Shown piece by piece: positions 34,246-43,134 of a DNA stretch of 64,000 nucleotides. Position 1 is the first letter of the stretch. Each line of letters starts with the position of its first letter. The stretch is taken from assembly GCA_015057025.1 (NCBI GenBank), contig SVFD01000004.1, positions 186,001-250,000 on the forward strand, in the 5' to 3' direction. The notes beneath the pieces were generated by a model. It had not been told where the DNA came from and did not search any database. It saw nothing but the letters and a program-made list of their open reading frames with translations. This stretch comes from Lachnospiraceae bacterium (GTDB lineage Bacteria > Bacillota > Clostridia > Lachnospirales > Lachnospiraceae). The position numbers and the translations under genes are program-made.

Positions 34246-35858
34246 TAATTCATCTCCTCAGATAAGCGAATCTGGTCGCCGGATTCAATAGGTTTTGTGG
34301 ATGTGGTAATTACATATTCATAACCGTATAACCCACCCTTAATCGCACTTTGAGTATCGTCACTTGCCACGACTTCTACATCTACACGCTGTGCCACATA
34401 ACGGTTTCCAAAAGGGGCAAACTTAGATTCTACAATCAAAATAAACTTACCGTTATTATCCTCACGGATTGCACTGTTAGGTACAATCAAATCATAATTC
34501 ATACTTTTCTGGCCTACCGAGATGTTTAAAGACTGACCGGGTACAATGGATTCTCCCGTTAATTCAAATTCCAATATTTTATTCTGTCCCGGATTATCTC
34601 TATCATTTCGTATAGCAACCAAATTAATGCTTACATCTTCGTAATACCACGCATTCTGCAATTCCACGGGATCTCCCACTTTTACGGTTGCCGCCTGCTT
34701 ATTCGGTACGGAAATTGTCATGGTATATCCTTTTCCGTCAATCTGAATAACCGCTGCCGGCTCACCTGCCACAGTAGTTTCACCGGCCGCATAAGAAAGT
34801 GCTGTTACCGTACCGGATACCGGTGCTACAATGGTTGCACCCACTGACTTTGCTTCCAAATCTGCCACTTCAGCTTCTTTATCCAATAAAGACTGGTATG
34901 CTTCCGAAATATCCATCTTTGTAAGGATGTCATTCAACATTTCATCTTTCTGCGAAATAGCATTATCAAGATTTGTCTGTGCAGCTGCAAGAGAATTGCT
35001 TTCCGTTACCTTCTGTCTGCTTAATGCGGCTATTTTATTGGTAATCTCGGCACTTCCGGTTTTTAATTCCAACGCTACCTTGGCATTATCTACTGCTGCG
35101 GTCAACTGTGCCACTTTATTTTGTGCTTCAATTAATTGTGTATGAGCATCAATTTTACTTTGATTATCATCCGGCAAATCTTTGACTGCATCATAAGCAA
35201 TCTGTGCCTGCGCAAGCTCAGCATTTCCGTTATTTAAATTTATCTCTGCCTGAGCAAGTGCGTTAGACTCTGCCGTTGCATCAATATTGGTAGAGGATAA
35301 GGTATCAATCTGTGCCTGAAGTGAATTTACATTTGCCTGATATGTATCAACAGTCTCCTGCAAATCATCAATCTTCGTTTCTGCCGCTTCCAAACGTGCC
35401 TGACTTTCTTCTAAGGTTTCTATTTCACCATTTTCAATGGCCTGGACCTCCGCTCTTGTAAGCCCGGCATTTAAAATAGCCTTTTCATAAGCCAAATTTG
35501 CAGTAGCCAGTTCTTCTCTTGCAGTTTCCAGTTCTACGCTTTCCTGATCTTCCAGATAATACAAAACATCGCCTTTTTCCACATAGGACTCTGCTTTAAC
35601 CGCAACAGATGAAATAACTCGGGACTCATCTATCACCACATTATAAGGATCCACTGCTTCTACAATACCGGTCCCCCGAATCTGCGCAGAAATGGAACCA
35701 CTCATAACATACTGGGTTGCTACCTGTGGCAGAGAATAATTCATAATGGTATTAGAAAAGAAAGTCAACACCAGCATAATTGCCAAAAAGATAATAGCAA
35801 TATTCTTAATCCACTCTCTTTTCCGACTTCCTTTTTGTTCATTTTCTATCATCGTCAT
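34245..35858 (-). CDS. HlyD/RND-type membrane fusion adaptor
   Basis: A 537-residue adaptor-like protein: one N-terminal membrane segment (about residues 19-40), a lipoyl/barrel-sandwich half (EAVDPYNVVIDESRVIS), a long coiled-coil hairpin (about 105-330, Ala/Gln/Glu-rich), the second lipoyl half (APVSGTVTALSYAAGETTV) and a beta-barrel. Such proteins link ABC or RND exporters; in monoderms they pair with MacB-like permeases. GGAGG lies 9 bases before the ATG. It is coupled to the MacB-core gene by overlapping stop/start and lies 15 bases after the MalG-type permease. Confidence 0.85.
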   Translation of the reverse strand: MTMIENEQKGSRKREWIKNIAIIFLAIMLVLTFFSNTIMNYSLPQVATQYVMSGSISAQIRGTGIVEAVDPYNVVIDESRVISSVAVKAESYVEKGDVLYYLEDQESVELETAREELATANLAYEKAILNAGLTRAEVQAIENGEIETLEESQARLEAAETKIDDLQETVDTYQANVNSLQAQIDTLSSTNIDATAESNALAQAEINLNNGNAELAQAQIAYDAVKDLPDDNQSKIDAHTQLIEAQNKVAQLTAAVDNAKVALELKTGSAEITNKIAALSRQKVTESNSLAAAQTNLDNAISQKDEMLNDILTKMDISEAYQSLLDKEAEVADLEAKSVGATIVAPVSGTVTALSYAAGETTVAGEPAAVIQIDGKGYTMTISVPNKQAATVKVGDPVELQNAWYYEDVSINLVAIRNDRDNPGQNKILEFELTGESIVPGQSLNISVGQKSMNYDLIVPNSAIREDNNGKFILIVESKFAPFGNRYVAQRVDVEVVASDDTQSAIKGGLYGYEYVITTSTKPIESGDQIRLSEEMN

Positions 35859-35873
35859 CTTACTATTCCTCCG

Positions 35874-36800
35874 TTATCCTTTTACTCCGCCCTGATAGGT
35901 AATACCCTCTACCAGATAATCTTCTCCATACAGGAAAACCAATAAACTTGGAATCATATAAACCGTTGCCACTGCAAATGCCAAACCGATTTCTCCTGCA
36001 TTAATCTTTGATAAGAAAATTGACAACGGATGTAAATCATCATTGGTTAATAAAATCAATGGTTGTTCCACCATATTCCAAAAATCAATAAAAACAAGAA
36101 TTGCTACCGAATACAATGCCCCCTTACACAAAGGAAGACAAATATGCTTAAAAATCTGCCATTCACCCGCGCCGTCTACTCTCGCCGCCTCAATAATGGA
36201 AGCAGGGATTCTTTTCATATATTTTGTTAAAAGATACACCGCAAAAGGAGAAAAAATACCCGGCAACCATATTGCCCATCTGGTATCAATAATACCAAGC
36301 CAATCCGCCACTAAGAAATTCGGAACCAGCGTAACCTGATATGGCATTAGCGTCACTATAATATACAGAAAAAATATAATTTCTTTAAGCCTTCCTTTAT
36401 ACCTCATAAATGCATATGAAGCAAGCACCGCTACCACCAGCTGGAATACTACAATTACCACCGTGTAAATCACCGAATTCCAGAATTTAAACAAATACTC
36501 CGGGCTCTTTAAAAGCACGGTTACGTACTGGTTAAAAGTAACCATATCCGGCACAAATTTCAAATTAACCGTTTCGGATACGAATACCTTACCGCCACTG
36601 TCCGTGGTTTCAAATATTTTACCATAGTTTGCCGATATTTCCGACTGACTCATAAAAGAGTTGGTAATCGTCAATACCGTCGGCAAAAGAAACAGTATTG
36701 CAAATATGGTTGCAATCGTAGTTAATACTACACATCTTACAACTTTTTTAAATTTCTTCCAGCCTTTTTTCTCGCCGGAATATTTACCGAATCTTCCCAT
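35874..36800 (-). CDS. Carbohydrate-type ABC permease, MalG-like
   Basis: A 308-residue inner-membrane permease of the MalG/CUT1 class with six predicted membrane segments. The cytoplasmic EAA loop EAARVDGAGEWQIFKHICLP is intact, so it should dock an ABC ATPase. An extended extracytoplasmic loop (about residues 50-105) follows the first membrane helix. The start MGRFGKY has AAGGAT upstream; a TTG codon at 36821 would be a weaker start. No ATPase gene is in the cluster; a shared MsmX-like ATPase elsewhere is the usual solution. Confidence 0.88.
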   Translation of the reverse strand: MGRFGKYSGEKKGWKKFKKVVRCVVLTTIATIFAILFLLPTVLTITNSFMSQSEISANYGKIFETTDSGGKVFVSETVNLKFVPDMVTFNQYVTVLLKSPEYLFKFWNSVIYTVVIVVFQLVVAVLASYAFMRYKGRLKEIIFFLYIIVTLMPYQVTLVPNFLVADWLGIIDTRWAIWLPGIFSPFAVYLLTKYMKRIPASIIEAARVDGAGEWQIFKHICLPLCKGALYSVAILVFIDFWNMVEQPLILLTNDDLHPLSIFLSKINAGEIGLAFAVATVYMIPSLLVFLYGEDYLVEGITYQGGVKG

Positions 36801-36895
36801 ATTTCTATCCTTACTTATCAATTACAAAACGAAACTTTGTAATGAATAAATTCTGTCACAATTCTTTTTTGCTTTTATCATATCAATCCGATTGT

Positions 36896-37822
36896 TTATT
36901 CTTCCATGTCCTTACCAAAATGATTCTCTGCTATATACAAGCCACCAATAATCACAACCATTACCACTGACATGATAATTGCCGCAGAAGACAGTTTCTG
37001 ATAATCAAGCTGACGGAATGTATTATTCATAAAGTGCTGTAAGGTATACAAACTGTCGTAAGGATAATCCCCTGTTAATAAATACACCTCTCTAAACACC
37101 TTAAAAGAACTGATTAACGACATAATCGTAACAAACAAAATCGTAGGTGAAAGATATCTGATTTTAATATGCCAAAACATCTTCCACGCAGAGTTGCTTT
37201 CAAGAAGAGCCACCTCCAAGGCTTCTCTTGGTATCGTACCAAGTGCCGCCAGAAAAAGAATCATATTATAGCCTAAATTCTTCCATAAAAACAATAGCAA
37301 TACCACTAACGGTGCCCAATCGGATTTAAACCAGTCAGTCTGACTTCCGCCAAACCATTCTATAACCACGTTGATTACACCGTTATAATTAAACAGTACC
37401 TGAAATACCAGGATAATAGATGCCACCGGCACCATCATGGGACTTAAATAAATTGAACGGAACTTACTTGCAAAAGGAATTCTCTCGTCCAACAAAAAAG
37501 CCATTAAAAGCGAAATAATCACTGCAAGCGGAACTGCTATCAGTGAAAATTTAAGGGTATTCCATGCAGCAAGCTGAAATGCCTGATTCTGAAATACATT
37601 TATAAAATTGTCCAAAAAAACAAAACGCTTGCTGATGGGATTATCCACCAGAGCATAAAATATTACTACAAGAAAAGGTATTGCATAAAATACTGATACA
37701 CCACCAAGGCTGGGTGCCAAAAAAGCACCCAGCTTAGCTCTTGTTTTCCATGTTCTTTTTGTTGCTTTTTTTCGGGGTACGGAAGTTTTTTTTATTTTAT
37801 CTTCCGAAGTCTTATTCTTCAT
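36896..37822 (-). CDS. Carbohydrate-type ABC permease, MalF-like, with altered EAA loop
   Basis: A 308-residue CUT1-type permease with six predicted membrane segments (LAPSLGGVSVFYAIPFLVVI near the N-terminus) after a basic Lys/Arg-rich leader. The position of the EAA loop reads EVALLESNSAWKMFWHIKI: the near-invariant DGA is ESN, so ATPase docking through this subunit may be altered. GGAGGGG precedes the ATG. It starts 23 bases after the first SBP gene and pairs with the MalG-like subunit 95 bases downstream. Confidence 0.85.
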   Translation of the reverse strand: MKNKTSEDKIKKTSVPRKKATKRTWKTRAKLGAFLAPSLGGVSVFYAIPFLVVIFYALVDNPISKRFVFLDNFINVFQNQAFQLAAWNTLKFSLIAVPLAVIISLLMAFLLDERIPFASKFRSIYLSPMMVPVASIILVFQVLFNYNGVINVVIEWFGGSQTDWFKSDWAPLVVLLLFLWKNLGYNMILFLAALGTIPREALEVALLESNSAWKMFWHIKIRYLSPTILFVTIMSLISSFKVFREVYLLTGDYPYDSLYTLQHFMNNTFRQLDYQKLSSAAIIMSVVMVVIIGGLYIAENHFGKDMEE

Positions 37823-37845
37823 GACTTCCCCTCCGTTCTTTTACT

Positions 37846-40071
37846 TTACAAATTCTCTTTTAAATAAATGTCAACCCGGCTCTGAATAATATCCGCTACC
37901 TCATCGGCACTCTTTTGGCCTTCAAAGTAAGGAGCAACCTCTTCTTCTATGATTTCCATAATTGCCGTATCCTGGTAATTTACCTCATCCGCCTTCTCTA
38001 AGATAGCAAGAAATTCATCCACTTCTTCATCTGTAGCACTGGTAATATCAATATTCACATCATCCCAACCATATCCATGCGTATCTTCCATATGCTGAGC
38101 CTCATAAATAAAGTTATCCAGTCCGGTCTGTGTCGTAGGAATGCCCCACAAATATTCTCTTGTTTGATACTCCTCGCTGACAAAAGTCTTTAAAAACTGC
38201 CACGCCACATCTTTATGCTCGCACTGTTCCGTAATGGATAATGCGCAACCGCTGGTCACAATACGGATACCATCATTATCACTTCCGCCATAACCCAAGA
38301 AAGCTATATCTTCCCCAAATACAAATTTATGGAACTGATAATCGGGCATCTGTGATATGTTTATATTATAAAAAAGTACTTTATCTTCTTTTAAAAGTCC
38401 CGGAAGACTTACACCTTCCTCATATACAAATTCTGCCGGCTGTTCTTTAGCATAAGCTAATACCGCCTTAAATTCATCTGTATTAAAATAACACTCGCCC
38501 TTCTCATAATCCACATAAGCATTCATATTCTCGTAGACCATGTTATACATTACTTCGTCTTGATAATTATAATAGAACAGGTTAGCATCGGCAGGCAATG
38601 TCTTTTCCATTTCCATTAATACAGAAGGTGTCAAAGAGGAAACCCCATTCACAAACTTCTCTTTTACCATAACGCCATCTATCATGATAGTAGAAGGTAA
38701 AATATACAAAGACCCTTCTTCTTCATAAGCTGTACGTACATTCTGCAAAAGTTCTTCTTTATCAAATTCTCCGTCTGCTTCCATCAAAGGATACAAATCT
38801 GTTAAAATTCCTTTTGCCGCCCAATTTCTCCAAGGCATATTAAGGGAACTTAAATCTATCATATCAGGTACATTACCTGCGACAATATCATTCTGTAAAT
38901 TCGTTACAGCAGCATTCCAATCATAATCATCTGTAGCATAATCAATAACTTTTATACGATATTCATCATTATTTCTGTTAAATTCAATGACTGCATCATT
39001 TACATCCTGATTGGCATAAACAGTTGCCAATGTCAATTCGATACGCTCTGCAACCGTTGAAGGGTCTACCGGTTTGGCAATTAACATTCCCATCCCGGAG
39101 TTATCCGAAGAATAATCATAACAAGTCATCAAATAGCAGCCATCGCTTAAAGGATATATTGATTGAATATAGTCTGCATTCACATCCATATCCATGGTAT
39201 TCATAATTACTTTTATTTCACCGGTTACTACATCACAGGAGTATAACTCGCTGCCATTCATATATAAAATCGTATCTCCGGATCCTGCCCATACCGTAGC
39301 AGAACCGCTTTGTTTTTTAGTCTCTATGGTTGTTCCCAACTTTTGTCCGGTCACATCTACCAAAGCCACTTCAACGCCACCCATATTGCCCCACCATGAA
39401 GCAACAATCTTTCCGCTCTCTGTTATGCAAAGACCGTCTATCTGTGCATTAGCGTTTGCAATTTCTCCGGTTTTAACTAAATCCTGTGAATACACCATAA
39501 GCGGTGAGTCCCAGCTTCCAATCAAATAATTGCCTTCTGCATCTCGTATAAAATGAGAAACATAAAAATCCTCTTCAAATTGTAACTTTTCCATTACATC
39601 CTCAGAAGAAATCAAACTACCGTCTGCACTATACTTGTTAAAATACAAAGACCTGGAAAGCAGATTCCAGTCATCATCATAATCTTCTTTGCTTTCAATT
39701 ACTTCCAAACTGCCGTCTGCATTAAAAAAAGTCGAAGTGAAATAACCGCCTGCTGCACTCTCCAAATCCGTTTCAGTCGTGCTTGAATCTTCCAAATTCA
39801 ACGTGCACAACTTATATGACATTTCAGACTCTCCATACTCTACCGTAAGCATATGTAATGTGCCGTCTGCTTCTTTCATATTAACAACATCATCCATTCC
39901 TTGCACATCCAAATATTCTGCCACATAAACATACTCCGGTGTATTTCCGTCCTTATCGCCGTTTCCCTGTACACCTCCATCTTTTCCACAGCCGGTCACG
40001 CCTAAAACCATAGCTGTACTTAAGACAAATGCAGTCAGACTGCGTTTGTGAATAAACTTAAATTTCTTCAT
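37846..40071 (-). CDS. Large lipoprotein with C-terminal family 1 solute-binding domain (first SBP)
   Basis: A 741-residue lipoprotein, first gene of the eight-gene cluster. Signal peptide with lipobox VTGC (Cys about residue 29), a Gly/Asp/Asn-rich linker, a beta-rich propeller-like region (about 45-350; GSWDSPLMVYSQDLVKTGEI), then a solute-binding domain (about 355-741; VNDAVIEFNRNNDEYRIKVI, VPDMIDLSSLNMPW, HKDVAWQFLKTFV). It is paralogous to the 803-residue protein over its length. The start MKKFKF has GGAGG 8 bases upstream; an ATG at 40101 precedes the ribosome binding site and is rejected. The ligand is unknown. Confidence 0.87.
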   Translation of the reverse strand: MKKFKFIHKRSLTAFVLSTAMVLGVTGCGKDGGVQGNGDKDGNTPEYVYVAEYLDVQGMDDVVNMKEADGTLHMLTVEYGESEMSYKLCTLNLEDSSTTETDLESAAGGYFTSTFFNADGSLEVIESKEDYDDDWNLLSRSLYFNKYSADGSLISSEDVMEKLQFEEDFYVSHFIRDAEGNYLIGSWDSPLMVYSQDLVKTGEIANANAQIDGLCITESGKIVASWWGNMGGVEVALVDVTGQKLGTTIETKKQSGSATVWAGSGDTILYMNGSELYSCDVVTGEIKVIMNTMDMDVNADYIQSIYPLSDGCYLMTCYDYSSDNSGMGMLIAKPVDPSTVAERIELTLATVYANQDVNDAVIEFNRNNDEYRIKVIDYATDDYDWNAAVTNLQNDIVAGNVPDMIDLSSLNMPWRNWAAKGILTDLYPLMEADGEFDKEELLQNVRTAYEEEGSLYILPSTIMIDGVMVKEKFVNGVSSLTPSVLMEMEKTLPADANLFYYNYQDEVMYNMVYENMNAYVDYEKGECYFNTDEFKAVLAYAKEQPAEFVYEEGVSLPGLLKEDKVLFYNINISQMPDYQFHKFVFGEDIAFLGYGGSDNDGIRIVTSGCALSITEQCEHKDVAWQFLKTFVSEEYQTREYLWGIPTTQTGLDNFIYEAQHMEDTHGYGWDDVNIDITSATDEEVDEFLAILEKADEVNYQDTAIMEIIEEEVAPYFEGQKSADEVADIIQSRVDIYLKENL

Positions 40072-40199
40072 CCTTTTCTCCTCCATATTCCTTTTACTCA
40101 TTATGTATCACGCAATCTTATTCTTTTAGATTATCCAAAGCGTAAAAAAGTTTCATTAACAGAAACGAAGAAGAAAAAATATTATATTCACAAAATCCA

Positions 40200-40736
40200 T
40201 TATTGATATTGAGCTTCTTCAATTTTCTGAACTTCCAGCTTCAGGTAACTTTGCTCTTTCTTAAGAACACGCAGACTGGCATTAATCTGCTCTAATTCGT
40301 GATGCAGTTTGGCAGAGCGCATCCAGCGGTTTTCAATTCCTTTCTCTGCCGCCTTTTGCATATGTTTCGGATTCTTGGAATTGCGATAAATATATTCCCT
40401 TAAAGATTTTACAAAAAAATATCCAAAAAAGATTCCTACAAACGGGGTCATGGAGGCAAAAATAATCGCCCAGTTAAAACTCATATCAAACCATCCGAAA
40501 AACAAATCCAATCCGATTAACGCAATCTCTCCCAAGAACAAGAGCCCCCAGATAATTACCGGTACATAATCCATCCCTTTTCGTTCTTCAAAGTATTCAA
40601 TTTCCTTGCGTTTTTCCAGTTTCTGCAATTCAAGATTTGATATCTGACCTTTTATGTATTGCAGTTTTTCAATTTTATCATGTTCTTCCTGCGTCAGTTC
40701 CCGAAACATTAACATTCCGCTTACCATCCTCATCAT
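40200..40736 (-). CDS. Coiled-coil protein with two membrane segments, unknown function
   Basis: A 178-residue protein: an N-terminal charged coiled coil (about residues 15-55), two membrane helices (about 58-80 and 88-110) and a C-terminal coiled coil (about 130-178). I do not recognise a family. The start is uncertain: in-frame ATGs at 40736, 40715 and 40709 are all possible, and the last two have GCGGA-like sequence upstream. It is 98 bases upstream of the SBP cluster, separated by a weak hairpin with a T-run (about 40143-40166). Confidence 0.65.
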   Translation of the reverse strand: MMRMVSGMLMFRELTQEEHDKIEKLQYIKGQISNLELQKLEKRKEIEYFEERKGMDYVPVIIWGLLFLGEIALIGLDLFFGWFDMSFNWAIIFASMTPFVGIFFGYFFVKSLREYIYRNSKNPKHMQKAAEKGIENRWMRSAKLHHELEQINASLRVLKKEQSYLKLEVQKIEEAQYQ

Positions 40737-40806
40737 AAATATGGTGTGTATCTTTTTTGTATCACATCTGAATTATATCACTTTGTCATATGTTTCACAA
40801 TATAAA

Positions 40807-40839
40807 CAAAAAAGGGAAAGCAATATTTTGCTTTCCCTT
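40807..40839 (-). terminator. Terminator of tRNA-Arg
   Basis: An 11-bp stem (40812-40822 with 40829-40839), 6-base loop, then TTTTTTG on the minus strand. Confidence 0.9.
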
Positions 40840-40843
40840 AGTA

Positions 40844-40917
40844 CGTGCGCTAGAGGATTCGAACCCCCGACCTTTTGGTCCGTAGCCAAACGCTCTATCC
40901 AGCTGAGCTAAGCACAC
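40844..40917 (-). tRNA. tRNA-Arg (anticodon ACG)
   Basis: The minus strand gives acceptor stem GTGTGCT/AGCGCAC, D arm GCTC/GAGC, anticodon stem TTTGG/CCAAA with loop CTACGGA (anticodon ACG, read as ICG), variable loop AGGTC and T loop TTCGAAT. Discriminator G; no encoded CCA. It has its own promoter and terminator. Confidence 0.95.
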
Positions 40918-40950
40918 ATCCGTTGCGACTTTTGTCGTAACACTCTGCCT

Positions 40951-40979
40951 ATTTTACTCTATAATTTTTTCTTTGTCAA
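40951..40979 (-). promoter_or_regulatory. Promoter of tRNA-Arg
   Basis: Minus strand TTGACA (40974-40979), 17-base spacer, TAAAAT (40951-40956). Confidence 0.8.
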
Positions 40980-41013
40980 GAGCATTTCATAAGGTTTTTG
41001 TTATTCTTTTTTA

Positions 41014-42297
41014 TTATTCTTCCACATACAAATCCCCAAAAACTTCTCTGCATAGTTCTTTACAGAATTCATATGAAAAGCCCGGATCTTTATAGGACAT
41101 CTGATTTCTGTCAGCCAGCTCCTGACTATAGTCTTCCAATTTATATGTGGTAATATTCCCCGGACCGGCTTCGATTTGAGTCACCAACGGAGTTACTCCG
41201 TATGTACCAATTATTACCTTACCGCTTTCATCTCGCACAAGTTCCACTTCTGCCATAGCTCCTACAACACGTTTACCGATACCTCTGCCGCTGTCCGCTG
41301 TAGAATTGACAAAATTACCAATGGAATAATACACCAGCATCCGGTTACCCTCTTCATCCTCCACCCACTCAACAGGTTGAATTACATGCGGGTGTGTACC
41401 TATAATCAAATCTACTCCCTGCTCCAGGAAAAAATCTGCCCACATTTTCTGATTATTGGATGCCTTTGTTTGGTATTCATTTCCCCAATGAAGGCATACA
41501 ATGGTAAAATCCGCTTCTGCCTCGGCTTTGGCAATGTCCTCAGCCATTTTATCCTCTTCCATCATATCTACTGCAAAAGGCATATCAGAAGGCATAGGCA
41601 TACCATTGAGCCCGTAGGTATAATTTAAAATCGCAATCTTCATACCATCTTGCTCGTAAATATATACTTCTTCATATTCTTCCTGCGTTTTGTTTGCACC
41701 AAGGACTTTGATATGGGGATGATTATCACTCCAATAATTAAGACAATTCATCAAACCCGTTTTTCCTTTATCCATGGTATGATTCGTTGCATGTAGAACA
41801 ATATCAAATCCTGCCTTATCAATGGCATCTCCCAACTCATAAGCCGTATTAAAAATAGGATAGCCCGAATAACCCAAATCCGGTCCTCCAAGAATCACTT
41901 CCTGATTAACAATAGCAATATCCGCAGCTTCTATATCATCTTTGACATGTTCAAAAATATGATCGTAATTATAAGTTCCGTCTTCCATTCTCCCGCTCTC
42001 CGTAACACGAAGATGCATTAACATATCTCCAACCATTACAATGGATATGCTCTGCTGCACTTCCATAATCAATTCCGCCTCTAGCGCAAGCCACTCTGCC
42101 GGTGTTTCCACCGCAATACCGGCACGTTCTTCCATAGGCGTCACTCTACCGGCGTACATGATTTGATTACTTTGGTATAAATAATATATACCCAGTCCCA
42201 TAAAAACGGTCAGTGAGCAAACCAGAAGAAAAAGGACATACCTTAATTTGCCTTTTTCTCCTTTATTATGCAGTTTTTGTTTTGTGCTATTCTGCAT
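41014..42297 (-). CDS. CapA family (metallophosphatase-fold) protein
   Basis: A 427-residue protein with an N-terminal membrane anchor (about residues 20-42) and an extracytoplasmic CapA/PgsA domain: MVGDMLMHLRV (about 88-98), NQEVILGG, LHATNHTMDKG, VCLHWGNEYQ, IGTHPHVIQPVEW and YSIGNFVNS are conserved CapA blocks. In Bacillus CapA takes part in poly-gamma-glutamate capsule export, but most homologues lie outside capsule operons, as here. AAGGA precedes the ATG by about 7 bases. Monocistronic, upstream of tRNA-Arg. Confidence 0.9.
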   Translation of the reverse strand: MQNSTKQKLHNKGEKGKLRYVLFLLVCSLTVFMGLGIYYLYQSNQIMYAGRVTPMEERAGIAVETPAEWLALEAELIMEVQQSISIVMVGDMLMHLRVTESGRMEDGTYNYDHIFEHVKDDIEAADIAIVNQEVILGGPDLGYSGYPIFNTAYELGDAIDKAGFDIVLHATNHTMDKGKTGLMNCLNYWSDNHPHIKVLGANKTQEEYEEVYIYEQDGMKIAILNYTYGLNGMPMPSDMPFAVDMMEEDKMAEDIAKAEAEADFTIVCLHWGNEYQTKASNNQKMWADFFLEQGVDLIIGTHPHVIQPVEWVEDEEGNRMLVYYSIGNFVNSTADSGRGIGKRVVGAMAEVELVRDESGKVIIGTYGVTPLVTQIEAGPGNITTYKLEDYSQELADRNQMSYKDPGFSYEFCKELCREVFGDLYVEE

Positions 42298-42411
42298 ATG
42301 CGTTTCCTTTTTTTATAAAAATTTTTCTCTTAGTTGCTTTATTTCCATTATATTCCATTGCTCTTTATTTTGAAAGAATCAATTTTATTTCATATTATTT
42401 AGAAAAAGATA

Positions 42412-42469
42412 TTGACAGTTGAATAATCATTCAACTATAATATAAGCAACAGTTGAGCGACTATTCAAC
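42412..42469 (+). promoter_or_regulatory. Promoter and paired operators of the metal-efflux operon
   Basis: TTGACA (42412-42417) and TATAAT (42436-42441) are separated by an 18-bp imperfect palindrome GTTGAATAATCATTCAAC (42418-42435). A second, related 18-bp palindrome GTTGAGCGACTATTCAAC lies at 42452-42469 over the start region. The pattern fits ArsR/SmtB-family operators. Confidence 0.8.
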
Positions 42470-42496
42470 TTTAAACCCTGGTCTGGAGGATGTAAA

Positions 42497-42877
42497 ATGG
42501 CACATGAACATCACATACATACACACGAAGACACCTGTACCTGCGAAACCGCAGCCATCCACGAAAACGTGGTCAATCACGTCAAAGAAGACTTTCCGCC
42601 TTTAGAGACTTTTTCAGAACTGGCACTATTTTTTAAGGTATTGGGGGATCCTACAAGAACCCGCATCATGTGGGCACTGGAACAACATGAAATGTGCGTA
42701 AGCGATTTGTGCGTATTGTTAAATATGACCAAATCTGCCATTTCACACCAACTTGCCCTGCTTCGCCAGGCGAATCTGGTAAAGAACCGCAGAGAAGGTA
42801 AGACAATTTACTATTCACTATCTGATGATCATGTTAAAAAACTGTTCGAGGCAGGATTTGAACATATTAATGAATAA
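42497..42877 (+). CDS. cadC: ArsR/SmtB-family metal-sensing repressor (CadC/CzrA type)
   Basis: A 126-residue winged-helix repressor. The N-terminus is rich in His and Cys (HHIHTH, CTC). CVSDLC lies at the alpha-3 metal-site position, and the C-terminal helix matches the alpha-5 zinc motif D-x-H-x10-H-x2-E (starting DDH). The HTH is MTKSAISHQLALLRQANLV. Binding of Zn/Cd/Pb should release DNA. It is the first gene of the operon, with twin operators in its promoter. GGAGG lies upstream of the ATG. Confidence 0.9.
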   Translation: MAHEHHIHTHEDTCTCETAAIHENVVNHVKEDFPPLETFSELALFFKVLGDPTRTRIMWALEQHEMCVSDLCVLLNMTKSAISHQLALLRQANLVKNRREGKTIYYSLSDDHVKKLFEAGFEHINE

Positions 42878-42903
42878 CTATCAAACCAAAAGGAGACTTT
42901 AAA

Positions 42904-43125
42904 ATGAAAAGAAATTATCGTATTGACGGACTTGATTGTGCACACTGTGCAGCCAAAATGGAAAAGAACGTATCCAAAGTAAAAGGTGTAAAAGAAGTAA
43001 GCATTAACTTCCTCACCACCAAAATGATGCTGGATTTGGAAGAAGAAAACTTAGACGAAATTATCGCTGGTATTGAAGCAGCGGTGAAAGACGTTGACCC
43101 CCGCGTGGTATTGAAGCGGGCGTAG
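42904..43125 (+). CDS. Heavy-metal-associated (HMA) domain protein
   Basis: A 73-residue ferredoxin-fold metallochaperone-like protein with the metal motif GLDCAHCAAKME (CxxC) in the first loop. In related operons this domain is fused to the N-terminus of the P-type ATPase; here it is separate and the ATPase that follows lacks it. AAAGGAG precedes the ATG. It starts 26 bases after cadC and ends 9 bases before the ATPase. Confidence 0.9.
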   Translation: MKRNYRIDGLDCAHCAAKMEKNVSKVKGVKEVSINFLTTKMMLDLEEENLDEIIAGIEAAVKDVDPRVVLKRA

Positions 43126-43134
43126 GAGCATAGT

